A DNA stretch of 11,500 bases. Source: Alphaproteobacteria bacterium. GTDB taxonomy: Bacteria; Pseudomonadota; Alphaproteobacteria; Puniceispirillales; UBA1172. A program made the translations under genes and the position numbers. The notes under the pieces were generated by a model. It made no database searches, was not told where the DNA came from, and saw only the letters and a list, made by a program, of their open reading frames with translations. The stretch spans positions 4,064 to 15,563 of the forward strand of contig JAGWAQ010000041.1 of the NCBI GenBank assembly GCA_021296375.1, read 5' to 3'. Below, piece after piece: positions 1 to 7,411 of the stretch (the stretch's first letter is position 1; each line of letters starts with the position of its first letter).

Positions 1-75
1 GAGCGCCGCAATAAATCGGTGCCGATCGAAGATTTGCGGGTTCAGATGCGGGCGCAGATGGGCAGTTCCGCCTAG
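1..75 (+). CDS. 3' end of an unidentified gene (partial)
   Basis: An open frame enters from the left edge and ends in TAG at 73-75. It encodes 24 residues ending in RVQMRAQMGSSA. The tail is charged, then small and polar, which suits a soluble protein C-terminus, but it carries no motif I recognise and I assign no function. The gene converges on the transporter gene and the two stop codons overlap in the shared CTAG at 72-75, a tight packing that supports this being a genuine gene end. Only the last 75 bases are visible, so the frame could still be a chance opening. Confidence 0.45.
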   Translation, partial: ERRNKSVPIEDLRVQMRAQMGSSA

Positions 76-1313
76 GTTTTTGCGTCACGCGGCGCTGATT
101 TCAGCAGCATCAACCCGATCATCAGCAGGACGATCACCACCGCCATGCCATAGCGTTCCTGCCCTGACGCCAGCACGATCCAGCCATAAAGCAAAGGCCC
201 GATAAAGGCCGTGGCCTTGCCCGTCAGCATCATGAAACCAAACACCCGCGCTTCTGTGCCTGGCGGTGACATGCGGGCAACATGACTGCGGCTGGCCGAT
301 TGCACCGGACCCACGAACACCCCCAAAACACCGCCGATCACCCAAAACACCATGGCGCTGGACGACAGGATGATGATGGTGCCTGCCAGAACAAGGGCAA
401 TCAGGCTCAACCGAATGGTGGTGATGGCGCCAAGGCGATCATCAGCCCAACCGCCGAAAATCGCGCCAATCCCTGCCGTGATATTGAGCAAAATGGCAAA
501 GATCAAGACATCCGTCTGGGCAAAGCCGAAGACCTTGGCGGCAAAAATCCCCCCAAAGGCAAATAATGTCACCAGCGCGTCGGCGTAAAACACCCGCGCA
601 ATCAAAAACCGCAGCAACCCCGGGGTCTTTCGCACCACAAACCAGCCTTCTTTCAAGGTGGTCATGAAACTGCCTTCGGCTTTTTTGCCTTCCGGCACAA
701 ACAGAAACAGCGGCAGGGAAAACAGCAGCAGCCAGATCGCCGCCAGTGGCATGGTGACGCGAACATGTTCCGCCATGTTCTTATCAAGGCCAAAAGGCGG
801 CGTTTCCGGCAGCACAAACACCGCCAGCGCCAGCGCCAGGCAAGCGATGGCGCCAATATAACCCACCCCCCAGGAAAACCCCGACACTTTGCCCATGTTT
901 TCTTTTGTGGAAATCCCCGGCAACAACGCGTTGTAGAACACAAAGGCCAGTTCCATCATGACAATGTTAATGGCCGAAATAATAATCGCCATGGCGGCGT
1001 AGGACGGGTCCGGCTTGATCAGCCAAAGGCTGGCGCCACTGACCACCCCGATCGCCGTGACCACCATCAAAAAGGTTTTCCGCATGGCATGACGATCCGC
1101 CATCGCGCCGGTAAAAGGCGACAGGAAGGCGACGATAAACGCCGCCAGTGCCGTCATTTGTGACCAGGCCACGGTGCCGCCTTCGGGCATGACGGTGGTG
1201 GTGAAATACACCGCAAAAACAAAGGTCGCGTGCAATGTCGGCATCGGGGAGGACGCCCAGTCATAGAGACCGTAGGAAATCACGTGTTTGTTGAAAACGG
1301 GGGATCTGGACAT
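72..1313 (-). CDS. MFS transporter, UMF1 (Atg22-like) family
   Basis: A polytopic inner-membrane protein of 413 residues, the usual size for a 12-helix major facilitator. Family marks are visible: an N-terminal YGLYDWASS (residues 14-22, the YDWA motif of UMF1/Atg22-like carriers), a GAMADR loop at 69-74 after helix 2, NALLPGIS at 128-135, SGFSWGVGYIGA at 144-155, the second-half loop GGWADDRLG at 287-295, and GPVQSASRS at 335-343, followed by FGFMMLTGKATAFIGP at 358-373. The substrate of most bacterial members is unknown, so none is assigned. The start is set at the ATG at 1313 because GAGGTG lies 6 bases upstream; a GTG at 1322 would add three residues but is itself part of that ribosome-binding site. 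The gene stands alone, divergent from the sugar transferase gene. Membership of the family is near certain; a role in polysaccharide metabolism is not implied. Confidence 0.88.
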   Translation of the reverse strand: MSRSPVFNKHVISYGLYDWASSPMPTLHATFVFAVYFTTTVMPEGGTVAWSQMTALAAFIVAFLSPFTGAMADRHAMRKTFLMVVTAIGVVSGASLWLIKPDPSYAAMAIIISAINIVMMELAFVFYNALLPGISTKENMGKVSGFSWGVGYIGAIACLALALAVFVLPETPPFGLDKNMAEHVRVTMPLAAIWLLLFSLPLFLFVPEGKKAEGSFMTTLKEGWFVVRKTPGLLRFLIARVFYADALVTLFAFGGIFAAKVFGFAQTDVLIFAILLNITAGIGAIFGGWADDRLGAITTIRLSLIALVLAGTIIILSSSAMVFWVIGGVLGVFVGPVQSASRSHVARMSPPGTEARVFGFMMLTGKATAFIGPLLYGWIVLASGQERYGMAVVIVLLMIGLMLLKSAPRDAKT

Positions 1314-1319
1314 AACCGG

Positions 1320-1325
1320 CACCTC
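1320..1325 (-). promoter_or_regulatory. ribosome-binding site of the MFS gene
   Basis: On the minus strand GAGGTG is followed by CCGGTT and then ATG at 1313. The 6-base spacing favours that ATG over the upstream GTG at 1320-1322, which lies inside the site. Confidence 0.6.
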
Positions 1326-1371
1326 AGGCGTTCCTAAAATAATAAGAAGGCCACCATAAAAAAACTCACGG

Positions 1372-1430
1372 TATCATGGACCGCGTTAACCCTGTATTAT
1401 ATAAAACGCGATGTGCCGGGCTTGTTCAAG
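1372..1430. promoter_or_regulatory. divergent promoter region, MFS / sugar transferase
   Basis: The 171 bases between the two divergent genes contain an AT-rich core. For the plus strand, TGGACC at 1377-1382 and TATAAA at 1400-1405 are 17 bases apart (4/6 and 5/6 matches to sigma70 consensus), giving a leader of about 70 bases for the transferase. For the minus strand, TTGAAC at 1424-1429 is 17 bases from TTTTAT at 1401-1406; a perfect TATAAT (1396-1401, minus) sits 22 bases away. The two candidate -10 boxes overlap. These are matches found by eye in AT-rich DNA, so the exact boxes are uncertain. Confidence 0.35.
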
Positions 1431-1484
1431 CCTATTGTGGCACGCCGAATATGAAGTGACTGGCTGTGCGAGATCAAGATCATC

Positions 1485-2762
1485 ATGACGTCTTCTGAAT
1501 TTATTCCTCAGGCTTTGAACCCCGGTCGTTCCCGATGGGTGATCTCGGCCCTCGCCATGATGTTGGCTTACGGGGCGGCGATGGCAGCCACCGCTTATCT
1601 GATGCATCCTCAGGTGATGACCACAACGCCGATGGCCCTGCCCATGACAATCCAGCTTTCAGGAGGGCTGCTGGGGCTATGCTTTATCTTGTCCTGTTTG
1701 GCGCTGGCGCAATTGTCGCGGTTTTCGGCCTGGCGGCTGTCGGCGCAGATTGTCCCGTTATGGCTGGCGCTGACGGCGCTGGCGGCGGTAATCGTCATGG
1801 TGTTCCGCCTTGAGTATTCCAGCGTCTTTATCATGGTCAACTGGCCGCTTGGGTTGATTTTCCTGTTTCTTCTGGGGCGGATGTTGAGCGCGTCACGGGC
1901 GTCTGTCTTTGCCGTAATGCCGGGGGTGGACACCAGCGAAATGACGACGGGTGACTATATTCCCATGGATGGGCTCAGCCTGCCGACCCGTGCTGTCGAT
2001 GCCGTGATCGCCACCAATGACGAGATCGCCAACCCTGATTTTGCGCCGGTCATCACGCAACTGGCGATCAATAAAATCCCGGTTCTGCCGGAAGAGCTGT
2101 TCCGTGAGCAGGTGACGGGGCGGGTTAATCATCGCCGTGTTGATGCCGCTGATCTGATCCAGCTTCGCCCTTATCGGCGCTATATGGTGATCAAGCGTCT
2201 GTCGGATATCCTGATGGCATCGGTGGGGCTGGTTATCCTGTCACCTCTGATGCTGGTGGTGGCGGTGATGATCAGGCTTGAATCAAAAGGCCCGGCGGTG
2301 TTTGTCCAGCGCCGTGTTGGCGAAGGGGGGCGGGAATTCCGGATGTATAAATTCCGCTCCATGGTGCAGGACGCCGAATCCAAAGGCGCCAAATTTGCCA
2401 CCGCCAGCGATGCCCGCATCACGTCCTTGGGGCGGGTGATCAGAAAGCTCAGAATTGATGAATTGCCGCAACTGGTCAATGTCTTGTCGGGCAGCATGAG
2501 CATGATCGGGCCGCGGCCTGAACAGAAAGCCTTTGTCGATAACCTGGCGGAAGACATCCCGCTCTACCCGTTTCGTCACGCGGTTCGCCCCGGCATCACC
2601 GGCTGGGCGCAGGTGATGCAGGGTTATGCCGATGACGTGTCCTCGACCGATGTGAAACTATCCTACGACCTGTTCTATATTAAGAACCTGTCGCTGATGA
2701 TGGATATGGTGATCTTTTTCAAGACCATCAAAACCATCATCACCGGCTTCGGGGCGCGCTGA
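1485..2762 (+). CDS. polyprenyl-phosphate hexose-1-phosphate transferase (WcaJ/PssY-like sugar transferase)
   Basis: Initiating transferase that moves a hexose-1-phosphate from a UDP-sugar to undecaprenyl phosphate at the inner membrane, the first step of a polysaccharide repeat unit. The 425 residues contain four hydrophobic segments (about 18-40, 55-78, 87-107, 113-131), a linker with a degenerate nucleotide-binding-like fold (about 140-225), and the catalytic domain from about 235. The domain starts with KRLSD (237-241) and a hydrophobic membrane hairpin (241-263). It then shows QRRVGEGG (275-282), KFRSM (289-293), the catalytic Asp-Glu pair in RIDELPQL (D325, E326), GPRPE (342-346) and RPGITGWAQV (368-377). 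The sugar cannot be read from sequence; glucose or galactose phosphate would fit the GalU/GalE pathway nearby. No strong ribosome-binding site precedes the ATG (GAG about 12 bases upstream). It is slightly shorter than the roughly 460-480 residues typical of full-length WcaJ-type enzymes. Confidence 0.9.
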   Translation: MTSSEFIPQALNPGRSRWVISALAMMLAYGAAMAATAYLMHPQVMTTTPMALPMTIQLSGGLLGLCFILSCLALAQLSRFSAWRLSAQIVPLWLALTALAAVIVMVFRLEYSSVFIMVNWPLGLIFLFLLGRMLSASRASVFAVMPGVDTSEMTTGDYIPMDGLSLPTRAVDAVIATNDEIANPDFAPVITQLAINKIPVLPEELFREQVTGRVNHRRVDAADLIQLRPYRRYMVIKRLSDILMASVGLVILSPLMLVVAVMIRLESKGPAVFVQRRVGEGGREFRMYKFRSMVQDAESKGAKFATASDARITSLGRVIRKLRIDELPQLVNVLSGSMSMIGPRPEQKAFVDNLAEDIPLYPFRHAVRPGITGWAQVMQGYADDVSSTDVKLSYDLFYIKNLSLMMDMVIFFKTIKTIITGFGAR

Positions 2763-2779
2763 TTACGCGCCTTTCTTTT
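2753..2779 (+). terminator. intrinsic terminator across two stop codons
   Basis: GGCGCG (2753-2758) pairs with CGCGCC (2766-2771) around a 7-base loop and is followed by TTTCTTTT (2772-2779). The hairpin and T-tract are oriented to stop plus-strand transcription from the sugar transferase. The loop contains the transferase TGA (2760-2762) and the glcB stop (2763-2765). Read from the minus strand the hairpin has no T-tract, so it should not efficiently terminate glcB. Confidence 0.65.
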
Positions 2780-4931
2780 CCAGACGACGTTGATGCAGGA
2801 CAGGTTCCGTGTAACCCGACGGCTGGCTCGTGCCTTCAATCACCAGGTCACAGGCGGCTTTGAACGCGATCGACGTGTCGAAATTCCCCGCCATCGGTTG
2901 ATAGGCGGCATCGCCGGCGTTCTGGCCATCGACCACCGCCGCCATCCGTTTCATGGTTTCCATCACCTGATCTTCCGTGGTGATGCCATGGTGCAGCCAG
3001 TTGGCGATATGCTGGGATGAAATCCGCAAGGTGGCGCGATCTTCCATCAGGCCAATGTCATTGATGTCCGGCACTTTCGAGCAGCCGACCCCTTGATCAA
3101 CCCAACGCACGACATAGCCGAGGATGCCCTGGGCGTTGTTGTCGAGTTCGGCCTGAATATCATCTTCTGACCAGTTGGTTTCGCGATCGACAGGAATGGT
3201 CAAGAGGTCATCCAGCTTGCCGCGGGATTTGCCTTTCAATTCGGCCTGAAGGGCAAAAACATCGACCTCGTGATAATGCGTCGCGTGGAGCGTGGCGGCG
3301 GTCGGTGACGGCACCCAGGCGCAATTGGCGCCAGCTTTCGGATGGCCGATTTTCTGCACCATCATTTCGGCCATCAGGTCAGGCATGGCCCACATCCCTT
3401 TGCCGATTTGCGCCTTGCCGCTCAGCCCGCAGGCGAGGCCCTTGTCCACGTTCCAGGCTTCATAGGATTGAATCCAGGCGGTGGCCTTCATGTCTGCCTT
3501 GCGGATCATTGGCCCGGCTTCCATGGAGGTGTGGATTTCATCGCCGGTGCGATCAAGGAAACCGGTATTGATGAAAGCGACACGGCTTGCGGCGGCACGA
3601 ATGCATTCCTTCAGGTTAACCGTCGTGCGGCGTTCTTCATCCATGATGCCGATCTTGATGGTGGATGGCGCAAGCCCAAGCACCGCCTCGACACGCGACA
3701 TGATGGTGTCGGCAAAAGCGACCTCTTCAGGGCCATGCATTTTCGGCTTCACGATATAGACAGAACCGGCGCGGGAATTGCGATGCTGGCCGAGCGCCTT
3801 GAGGTCATGAATGGCAATCGCGGTGGTGATGAACGCGTCCATCAGCCCTTCGGGGATCTCGCCGCCGTCCGCCATCAGAATAGCCGGGTTGGTCATCAGA
3901 TGCCCGACGTTGCGGATCAGCATCAGGGAGCGGCCAGGCAGGCTGAAGCTCGACCCGTCAGGGGCGGTGTAATCCCGGTCAGCTTTCAGGGTGCGGGTGA
4001 TGGTCTTGCCCCCTTTCTCAAAGCTTTCGGACAGATCACCTTTCATCAGGCCCAGCCAGTTGCGGTAGGCGTCAACCTTGTCATCGGCATCAACCGCGGC
4101 GATGGAATCTTCAAGGTCCATGATGGTGGAAACAGCTGATTCCAGCACAATGTCATTAATGCCAGCGGCATCAGCGGAACCGATGGCCCCTGACGCGTCA
4201 AACTGGATGTCGATATGCATGTTGTTGACCGCCAGCAAGATCGAGGCCGGGGAGGCCGCATCGCCGGTATAGCCTTTGAAAGCAGCGGCATTGGCCAGGG
4301 CCGCCACCGTCCCGTCCTTCAGGGTGACGGCGAGCTGACCATCCTGAACCTGATAGGCGGTGGCGTCAGCATGTGCGCCATTGGTGAGGGGGACGGTTTT
4401 ATCGAGATGGGCGCGGGCATAGGCGATGACTTTTGCGCCGCGCGCCGGGTTATACCCCCCCGACCGTGTCGCGCCATCATCCTCACTAATGGCATCGGTG
4501 CCATAGAGCGCGTCATAAAAACTGCCCCAGCGGGCGTTGGCGGCGTTCAGCGCATAACGTGCGTTGAGCACCGGCACCACCAATTGAGGACCGGCAATGG
4601 TGGCAATCTCAGGGTCAACATTTGAAGTGGTGATGGCAAAGTCATCCCCTTCGTCCACCAGATAACCAATGTCACGCAGGAAACCGGTATAGGCCGCCTG
4701 ATCAAAAGCTTCACCTCGATGGTCGATCAGCCAGGCGTCGATATCCTGCTGCAGGTCATGACGCTTGATCAGCAGCGCCTTGTTCTGTGGCGCCAGTTCA
4801 GCCACGGCTTCGGCAAACCCTGACCAGAAGTGATCGGCCTCAATACCGGTGCCGGGCAGCACCTCATTATTGATGAAATGGAGAAGGTTATCGGCCACCT
4901 GAAGACCGTGACACGTTGTCCGTGAAGTCAT
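2763..4931 (-). CDS. glcB: malate synthase G
   Basis: Condenses glyoxylate with acetyl-CoA to malate and CoA in the cytoplasm (glyoxylate shunt, glycolate use). The 722 residues match the G isoform (E. coli 723), not the shorter A form of about 530. Expected active-site blocks are present: LMLIRNVGHLMTNP (336-349, R340 corresponding to the catalytic arginine), KPKMHGPEEVAFAD (395-408), GIMDEERRT (428-436, metal-binding E432), FLDRTGDEIHTSMEAGPM (458-475, D460), AQIGKGMWAMPDLM (507-520), GVGCSKVPDI (614-623, C617) and MEDRATLRISSQ (629-640, with D631 in the catalytic-base position). Nothing is truncated. The ATG at 4931 has AAGAGAG 8 bases upstream on the minus strand. The gene lies 74 bases downstream of galE with no clear terminator between them, so operon read-through is possible, but its metabolism differs from that of the sugar-nucleotide genes and it may have its own promoter. 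Confidence 0.97.
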   Translation of the reverse strand: MTSRTTCHGLQVADNLLHFINNEVLPGTGIEADHFWSGFAEAVAELAPQNKALLIKRHDLQQDIDAWLIDHRGEAFDQAAYTGFLRDIGYLVDEGDDFAITTSNVDPEIATIAGPQLVVPVLNARYALNAANARWGSFYDALYGTDAISEDDGATRSGGYNPARGAKVIAYARAHLDKTVPLTNGAHADATAYQVQDGQLAVTLKDGTVAALANAAAFKGYTGDAASPASILLAVNNMHIDIQFDASGAIGSADAAGINDIVLESAVSTIMDLEDSIAAVDADDKVDAYRNWLGLMKGDLSESFEKGGKTITRTLKADRDYTAPDGSSFSLPGRSLMLIRNVGHLMTNPAILMADGGEIPEGLMDAFITTAIAIHDLKALGQHRNSRAGSVYIVKPKMHGPEEVAFADTIMSRVEAVLGLAPSTIKIGIMDEERRTTVNLKECIRAAASRVAFINTGFLDRTGDEIHTSMEAGPMIRKADMKATAWIQSYEAWNVDKGLACGLSGKAQIGKGMWAMPDLMAEMMVQKIGHPKAGANCAWVPSPTAATLHATHYHEVDVFALQAELKGKSRGKLDDLLTIPVDRETNWSEDDIQAELDNNAQGILGYVVRWVDQGVGCSKVPDINDIGLMEDRATLRISSQHIANWLHHGITTEDQVMETMKRMAAVVDGQNAGDAAYQPMAGNFDTSIAFKAACDLVIEGTSQPSGYTEPVLHQRRLEKKGA

Positions 4932-4959
4932 GACTTATGCTCTCTTTTGTTTCTTGATC

Positions 4960-4987
4960 AATTTAATTTAAGTCGGATTCGGCTCAA
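4960..4987 (-). promoter_or_regulatory. weak candidate promoter of glcB
   Basis: In the 74-base galE-glcB gap, minus-strand TTGAGC (4982-4987) and TAAATT (4960-4965) are 16 bases apart, each a 4/6 match to sigma70 boxes, with a leader of about 20 bases. The region is AT-rich, so chance matches are likely. Confidence 0.25.
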
Positions 4988-5005
4988 GGGCCATTGTTTT
5001 AATTT

Positions 5006-5992
5006 CTATTGCCGGGACTTCTCCCATGCAAGGGCAGACCTGACAATGGTGGTCAGGTCATCATGCCGCGGGGTCCATCCCAAGCGGTTGCGGCAGGCGC
5101 TGCTGTCGGCGATCAGCCTGGCGGGGTCACCATCGCGGCGATCCGCCAGCGTGACGTTGATTTCCCCTTCGCCAAGGGCGTTGATGGCGGTGATCACCTC
5201 TTTGACGGAGAATCCGTGGCCATAGCCGCAATTCAAGGTCAGGTTTTCCCCGCCCTTGATGAGATGATCAAGCGCCAGCAGATGGGCGGCGATCAAATCA
5301 TCAATATGAATATAGTCACGGATGCAGGTGCCATCAGGGGTGTCGTAATCTGTGCCGAAAATGCTCATCCCGTCACGCTGGCCTGTCAGCACCTGGGTGG
5401 CGATCTTGATGAGATGGGTGGCGTCAGGGGTGGATTGCCCGACGCGGCCTTTCATATCGGCCCCCGCGACATTGAAATAGCGCAAAACAACCGCGCTCAT
5501 GTCATGGGCGGTGGTCATATCCGCGATCATCCTCTCGCTCATCAGTTTTGACATGCCATAGGGGTTGATCGGTTCGGTCGGATTGTCTTCGACAATAGGG
5601 ATGAACTTCGCGTCAGGGTTGCCGTAAACCGCGGCGGTGGAGGAAAACACCAGGCGGCTTACGCCAGCCTTCGCCATTGCGGTCAAGAGCATGAGGGTGT
5701 TGCCGGTGTTATTGGCGTAATATTTCCCCGGGTTGGTGACGGATTCAGGCACCACAATACTGCCCGCAAAATGCATCACGGCGGTGATGTTCTGTTCCGA
5801 AAAAACCGTCGCCAGCAGATGCGGATCCCCGACATTGCCTTCATATAACGGGGTGCCTTCAGGAATGGCTTCATGGCGGCCGGTGGAAAAATCATCCAGC
5901 ACGACAGGCTGATAGCCATGGTCGATCAGGTGATGAACCGCGTGACTGCCGATATAGCCCGCCCCGCCTGTAACGAGTATCTGATGTGTCAT
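5006..5992 (-). CDS. galE: UDP-glucose 4-epimerase
   Basis: Interconverts UDP-glucose and UDP-galactose using tightly bound NAD. It is a 328-residue extended short-chain dehydrogenase/reductase, the size of rhizobial ExoB/GalE. The NAD-binding loop is GGAGYIGSH (9-17), followed by VLDDFSTGRHEA (31-42), MHFAG (73-77), SSTAAVYG (117-124, catalytic Ser/Thr) and the YxxxK pair in YGMSK (Y145, K149). RYFNVAGAD (171-179) and FGTDYDTPDGTCIRDYIHI (212-230) are characteristic of GalE. Its ATG immediately follows the mutase TAA (TAAATG on the minus strand), with AGG just upstream inside the mutase gene, so translation is probably coupled. It is the third gene of the galU operon and supplies UDP-galactose for surface polysaccharide. 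A different hexose or N-acetylhexosamine specificity cannot be excluded from sequence alone. Confidence 0.95.
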   Translation of the reverse strand: MTHQILVTGGAGYIGSHAVHHLIDHGYQPVVLDDFSTGRHEAIPEGTPLYEGNVGDPHLLATVFSEQNITAVMHFAGSIVVPESVTNPGKYYANNTGNTLMLLTAMAKAGVSRLVFSSTAAVYGNPDAKFIPIVEDNPTEPINPYGMSKLMSERMIADMTTAHDMSAVVLRYFNVAGADMKGRVGQSTPDATHLIKIATQVLTGQRDGMSIFGTDYDTPDGTCIRDYIHIDDLIAAHLLALDHLIKGGENLTLNCGYGHGFSVKEVITAINALGEGEINVTLADRRDGDPARLIADSSACRNRLGWTPRHDDLTTIVRSALAWEKSRQ

Positions 5993-7411
5993 TTAACCTG
6001 TCCAGTCCAAGCCAGCGTCAGCCAGTCGTGCGCGAATTCGGGTTTTCAGGGTATCGCGGGCCGCTTCATCACGCCCTTCGGCGCGCGCCACCAGCTCAGC
6101 GCCGGTGTTTGATGCCCGGATAAGCCACCAGCCCAGCGCGCCGGTCACGCGAATGCCATCCATATCAGCGATATCGCTGGTGTCGGGGTCAGGCGCGGCG
6201 GTGACATCCGCGATCACTTTTTCGACAATGCCGAACTTACGTTCATCATCACAGGCGATGCGCAATTCCGGCGTCGCGTAAACATCGGGAAGGCTGTCGA
6301 TAAATGCCGTGATGGTCTCGCCGCTGACCACCATTTCCCGCAGCACGGCAAGGGCGGCAAAAATAGCGTCATCAAAACCGAAATACCGATCAGCGATAAA
6401 GATATGGCCGCTCATCTCCCCGGCGATAGGGGCGCCGGTCTCTTTCAGCTTCATTTTCATGTGGCTGTGGCCGGTTTTCCACAAGGACGGGGTGCCGCCC
6501 AGCCCGGCCACCACATCAAGGGCGGTAAGCGAAGACTTGACGTCAAAAATCACGTCAGCGGCGGCGTTTTCACGCACCGAATGACGCGCCAGATAGGCCG
6601 TCAGCAGATCGCCGGGGACTTGCCGGCCTTTGGCGTCGATCACCCCGATGCGGTCACCGTCGCCGTCAAAACCGATGCCCATAACAGCGTGATGCTGCGT
6701 GACCGCCGCCCGAAGCTGGTCGAGCGTCGCCGGGTCAACAGGGTCGGGGTGATGATTGGGGAAAGTGCCATCGATCTCCGGGAACATGACATGATGATTG
6801 CCCGCAAGACGCGAGGTGACCTCCAGCGTCGACGGGCCGGCGGCGCCATTGCCGCAATCCCAGACAACCGTCATGCCCGCAAGATCAGCCAGATCCCCCG
6901 CCGCGCTGATCAAGCTGTTGACGTAATCAGCTTGAAGATCAACCTCCTTTAATGAGCCGCCAACACCCGGCGCCACCCCTTCGGCCATCAGGCGGCCAAG
7001 GGCGGTGATGTCCTCGCCAAAAAACGGCTTGTGGCCAAGGACCATTTTGAAACCGTTATGGCTGGGGGGGTTATGGGAGCCGGTGACCTGAATCGCGCCA
7101 TCGCAATTCAGGGTAATGTCGGCAAAATAAAGCTTTGGGGTGGGGCCGGTGCCGATATCGGTTACGGTCATGCCGCCATCGACCAATCCGCGCGCCAGCG
7201 CCGCTGATAAATCCGGTGAACTCAGGCGACCATCACGGCCAATCGCCACAGAAGAGCCGCCGCGTTGACGCAGGGTGGCCGCAAAACCAAGCCCGATCAT
7301 ATAGGCGTCCTTGTCATGCAGGGTTTCCCCGACAATGCCGCGAATATCATAAGCCCGAAGAATAGTGGGGTGAAACTGATGCTGTATCAAAGGTTCTGGT
7401 CTTTCATCCAT
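5993..7411 (-). CDS. phosphomannomutase/phosphoglucomutase (AlgC type)
   Basis: Isomerises hexose-6-phosphate to hexose-1-phosphate through a phosphoserine and a bisphosphate intermediate. The 472 residues have the four-domain alpha-D-phosphohexomutase pattern: HPTILRAYDIRG near the start (14-25), the phosphoserine loop TGSHNPPSHNGFK (110-122, S112), the metal loop FDGDGDR (248-254), the sugar-specificity loop GEMSGH (331-336) and the C-terminal phosphate-binding RASNTGAEL (432-440). The TGSHNPP and GEMSGH forms resemble the dual-specificity AlgC. Between galU and galE its obvious job is glucose-1-phosphate for GalU; mannose-1-phosphate is also plausible. The ATG overlaps the end of galU by 25 bases and lacks a good ribosome-binding site. 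A TTG at 7390, overlapping galU's stop as TTGA, is an alternative start losing seven non-conserved residues. The Gly-Ala after RASNT replaces the more usual xP, a mild oddity. Confidence 0.93.
   Translation of the reverse strand: MDERPEPLIQHQFHPTILRAYDIRGIVGETLHDKDAYMIGLGFAATLRQRGGSSVAIGRDGRLSSPDLSAALARGLVDGGMTVTDIGTGPTPKLYFADITLNCDGAIQVTGSHNPPSHNGFKMVLGHKPFFGEDITALGRLMAEGVAPGVGGSLKEVDLQADYVNSLISAAGDLADLAGMTVVWDCGNGAAGPSTLEVTSRLAGNHHVMFPEIDGTFPNHHPDPVDPATLDQLRAAVTQHHAVMGIGFDGDGDRIGVIDAKGRQVPGDLLTAYLARHSVRENAAADVIFDVKSSLTALDVVAGLGGTPSLWKTGHSHMKMKLKETGAPIAGEMSGHIFIADRYFGFDDAIFAALAVLREMVVSGETITAFIDSLPDVYATPELRIACDDERKFGIVEKVIADVTAAPDPDTSDIADMDGIRVTGALGWWLIRASNTGAELVARAEGRDEAARDTLKTRIRARLADAGLDWTG

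Noticed and set aside
61..80. Terminator at the end of the partial gene
   Set aside because: A run of five T follows the stop, but only 3-bp stems can be formed upstream, too weak to call.
765..1163. 132-codon open frame on the plus strand opposite the MFS gene
   Set aside because: Antisense shadow, rich in His, Arg and Gln, with no domain, while the opposite strand encodes clear membrane helices.
3342..4139. 265-codon open frame on the plus strand opposite glcB
   Set aside because: It lies wholly antisense to a fully conserved malate synthase. Its composition (rich in His, Gly, Arg, Asp) is typical of an antisense shadow in GC-rich DNA, and it has no recognisable motif.
4215..4625. 136-codon open frame opposite the glcB N-terminal region
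   Set aside because: Antisense shadow of a conserved gene, with low-complexity Gly/Ile/Arg composition.
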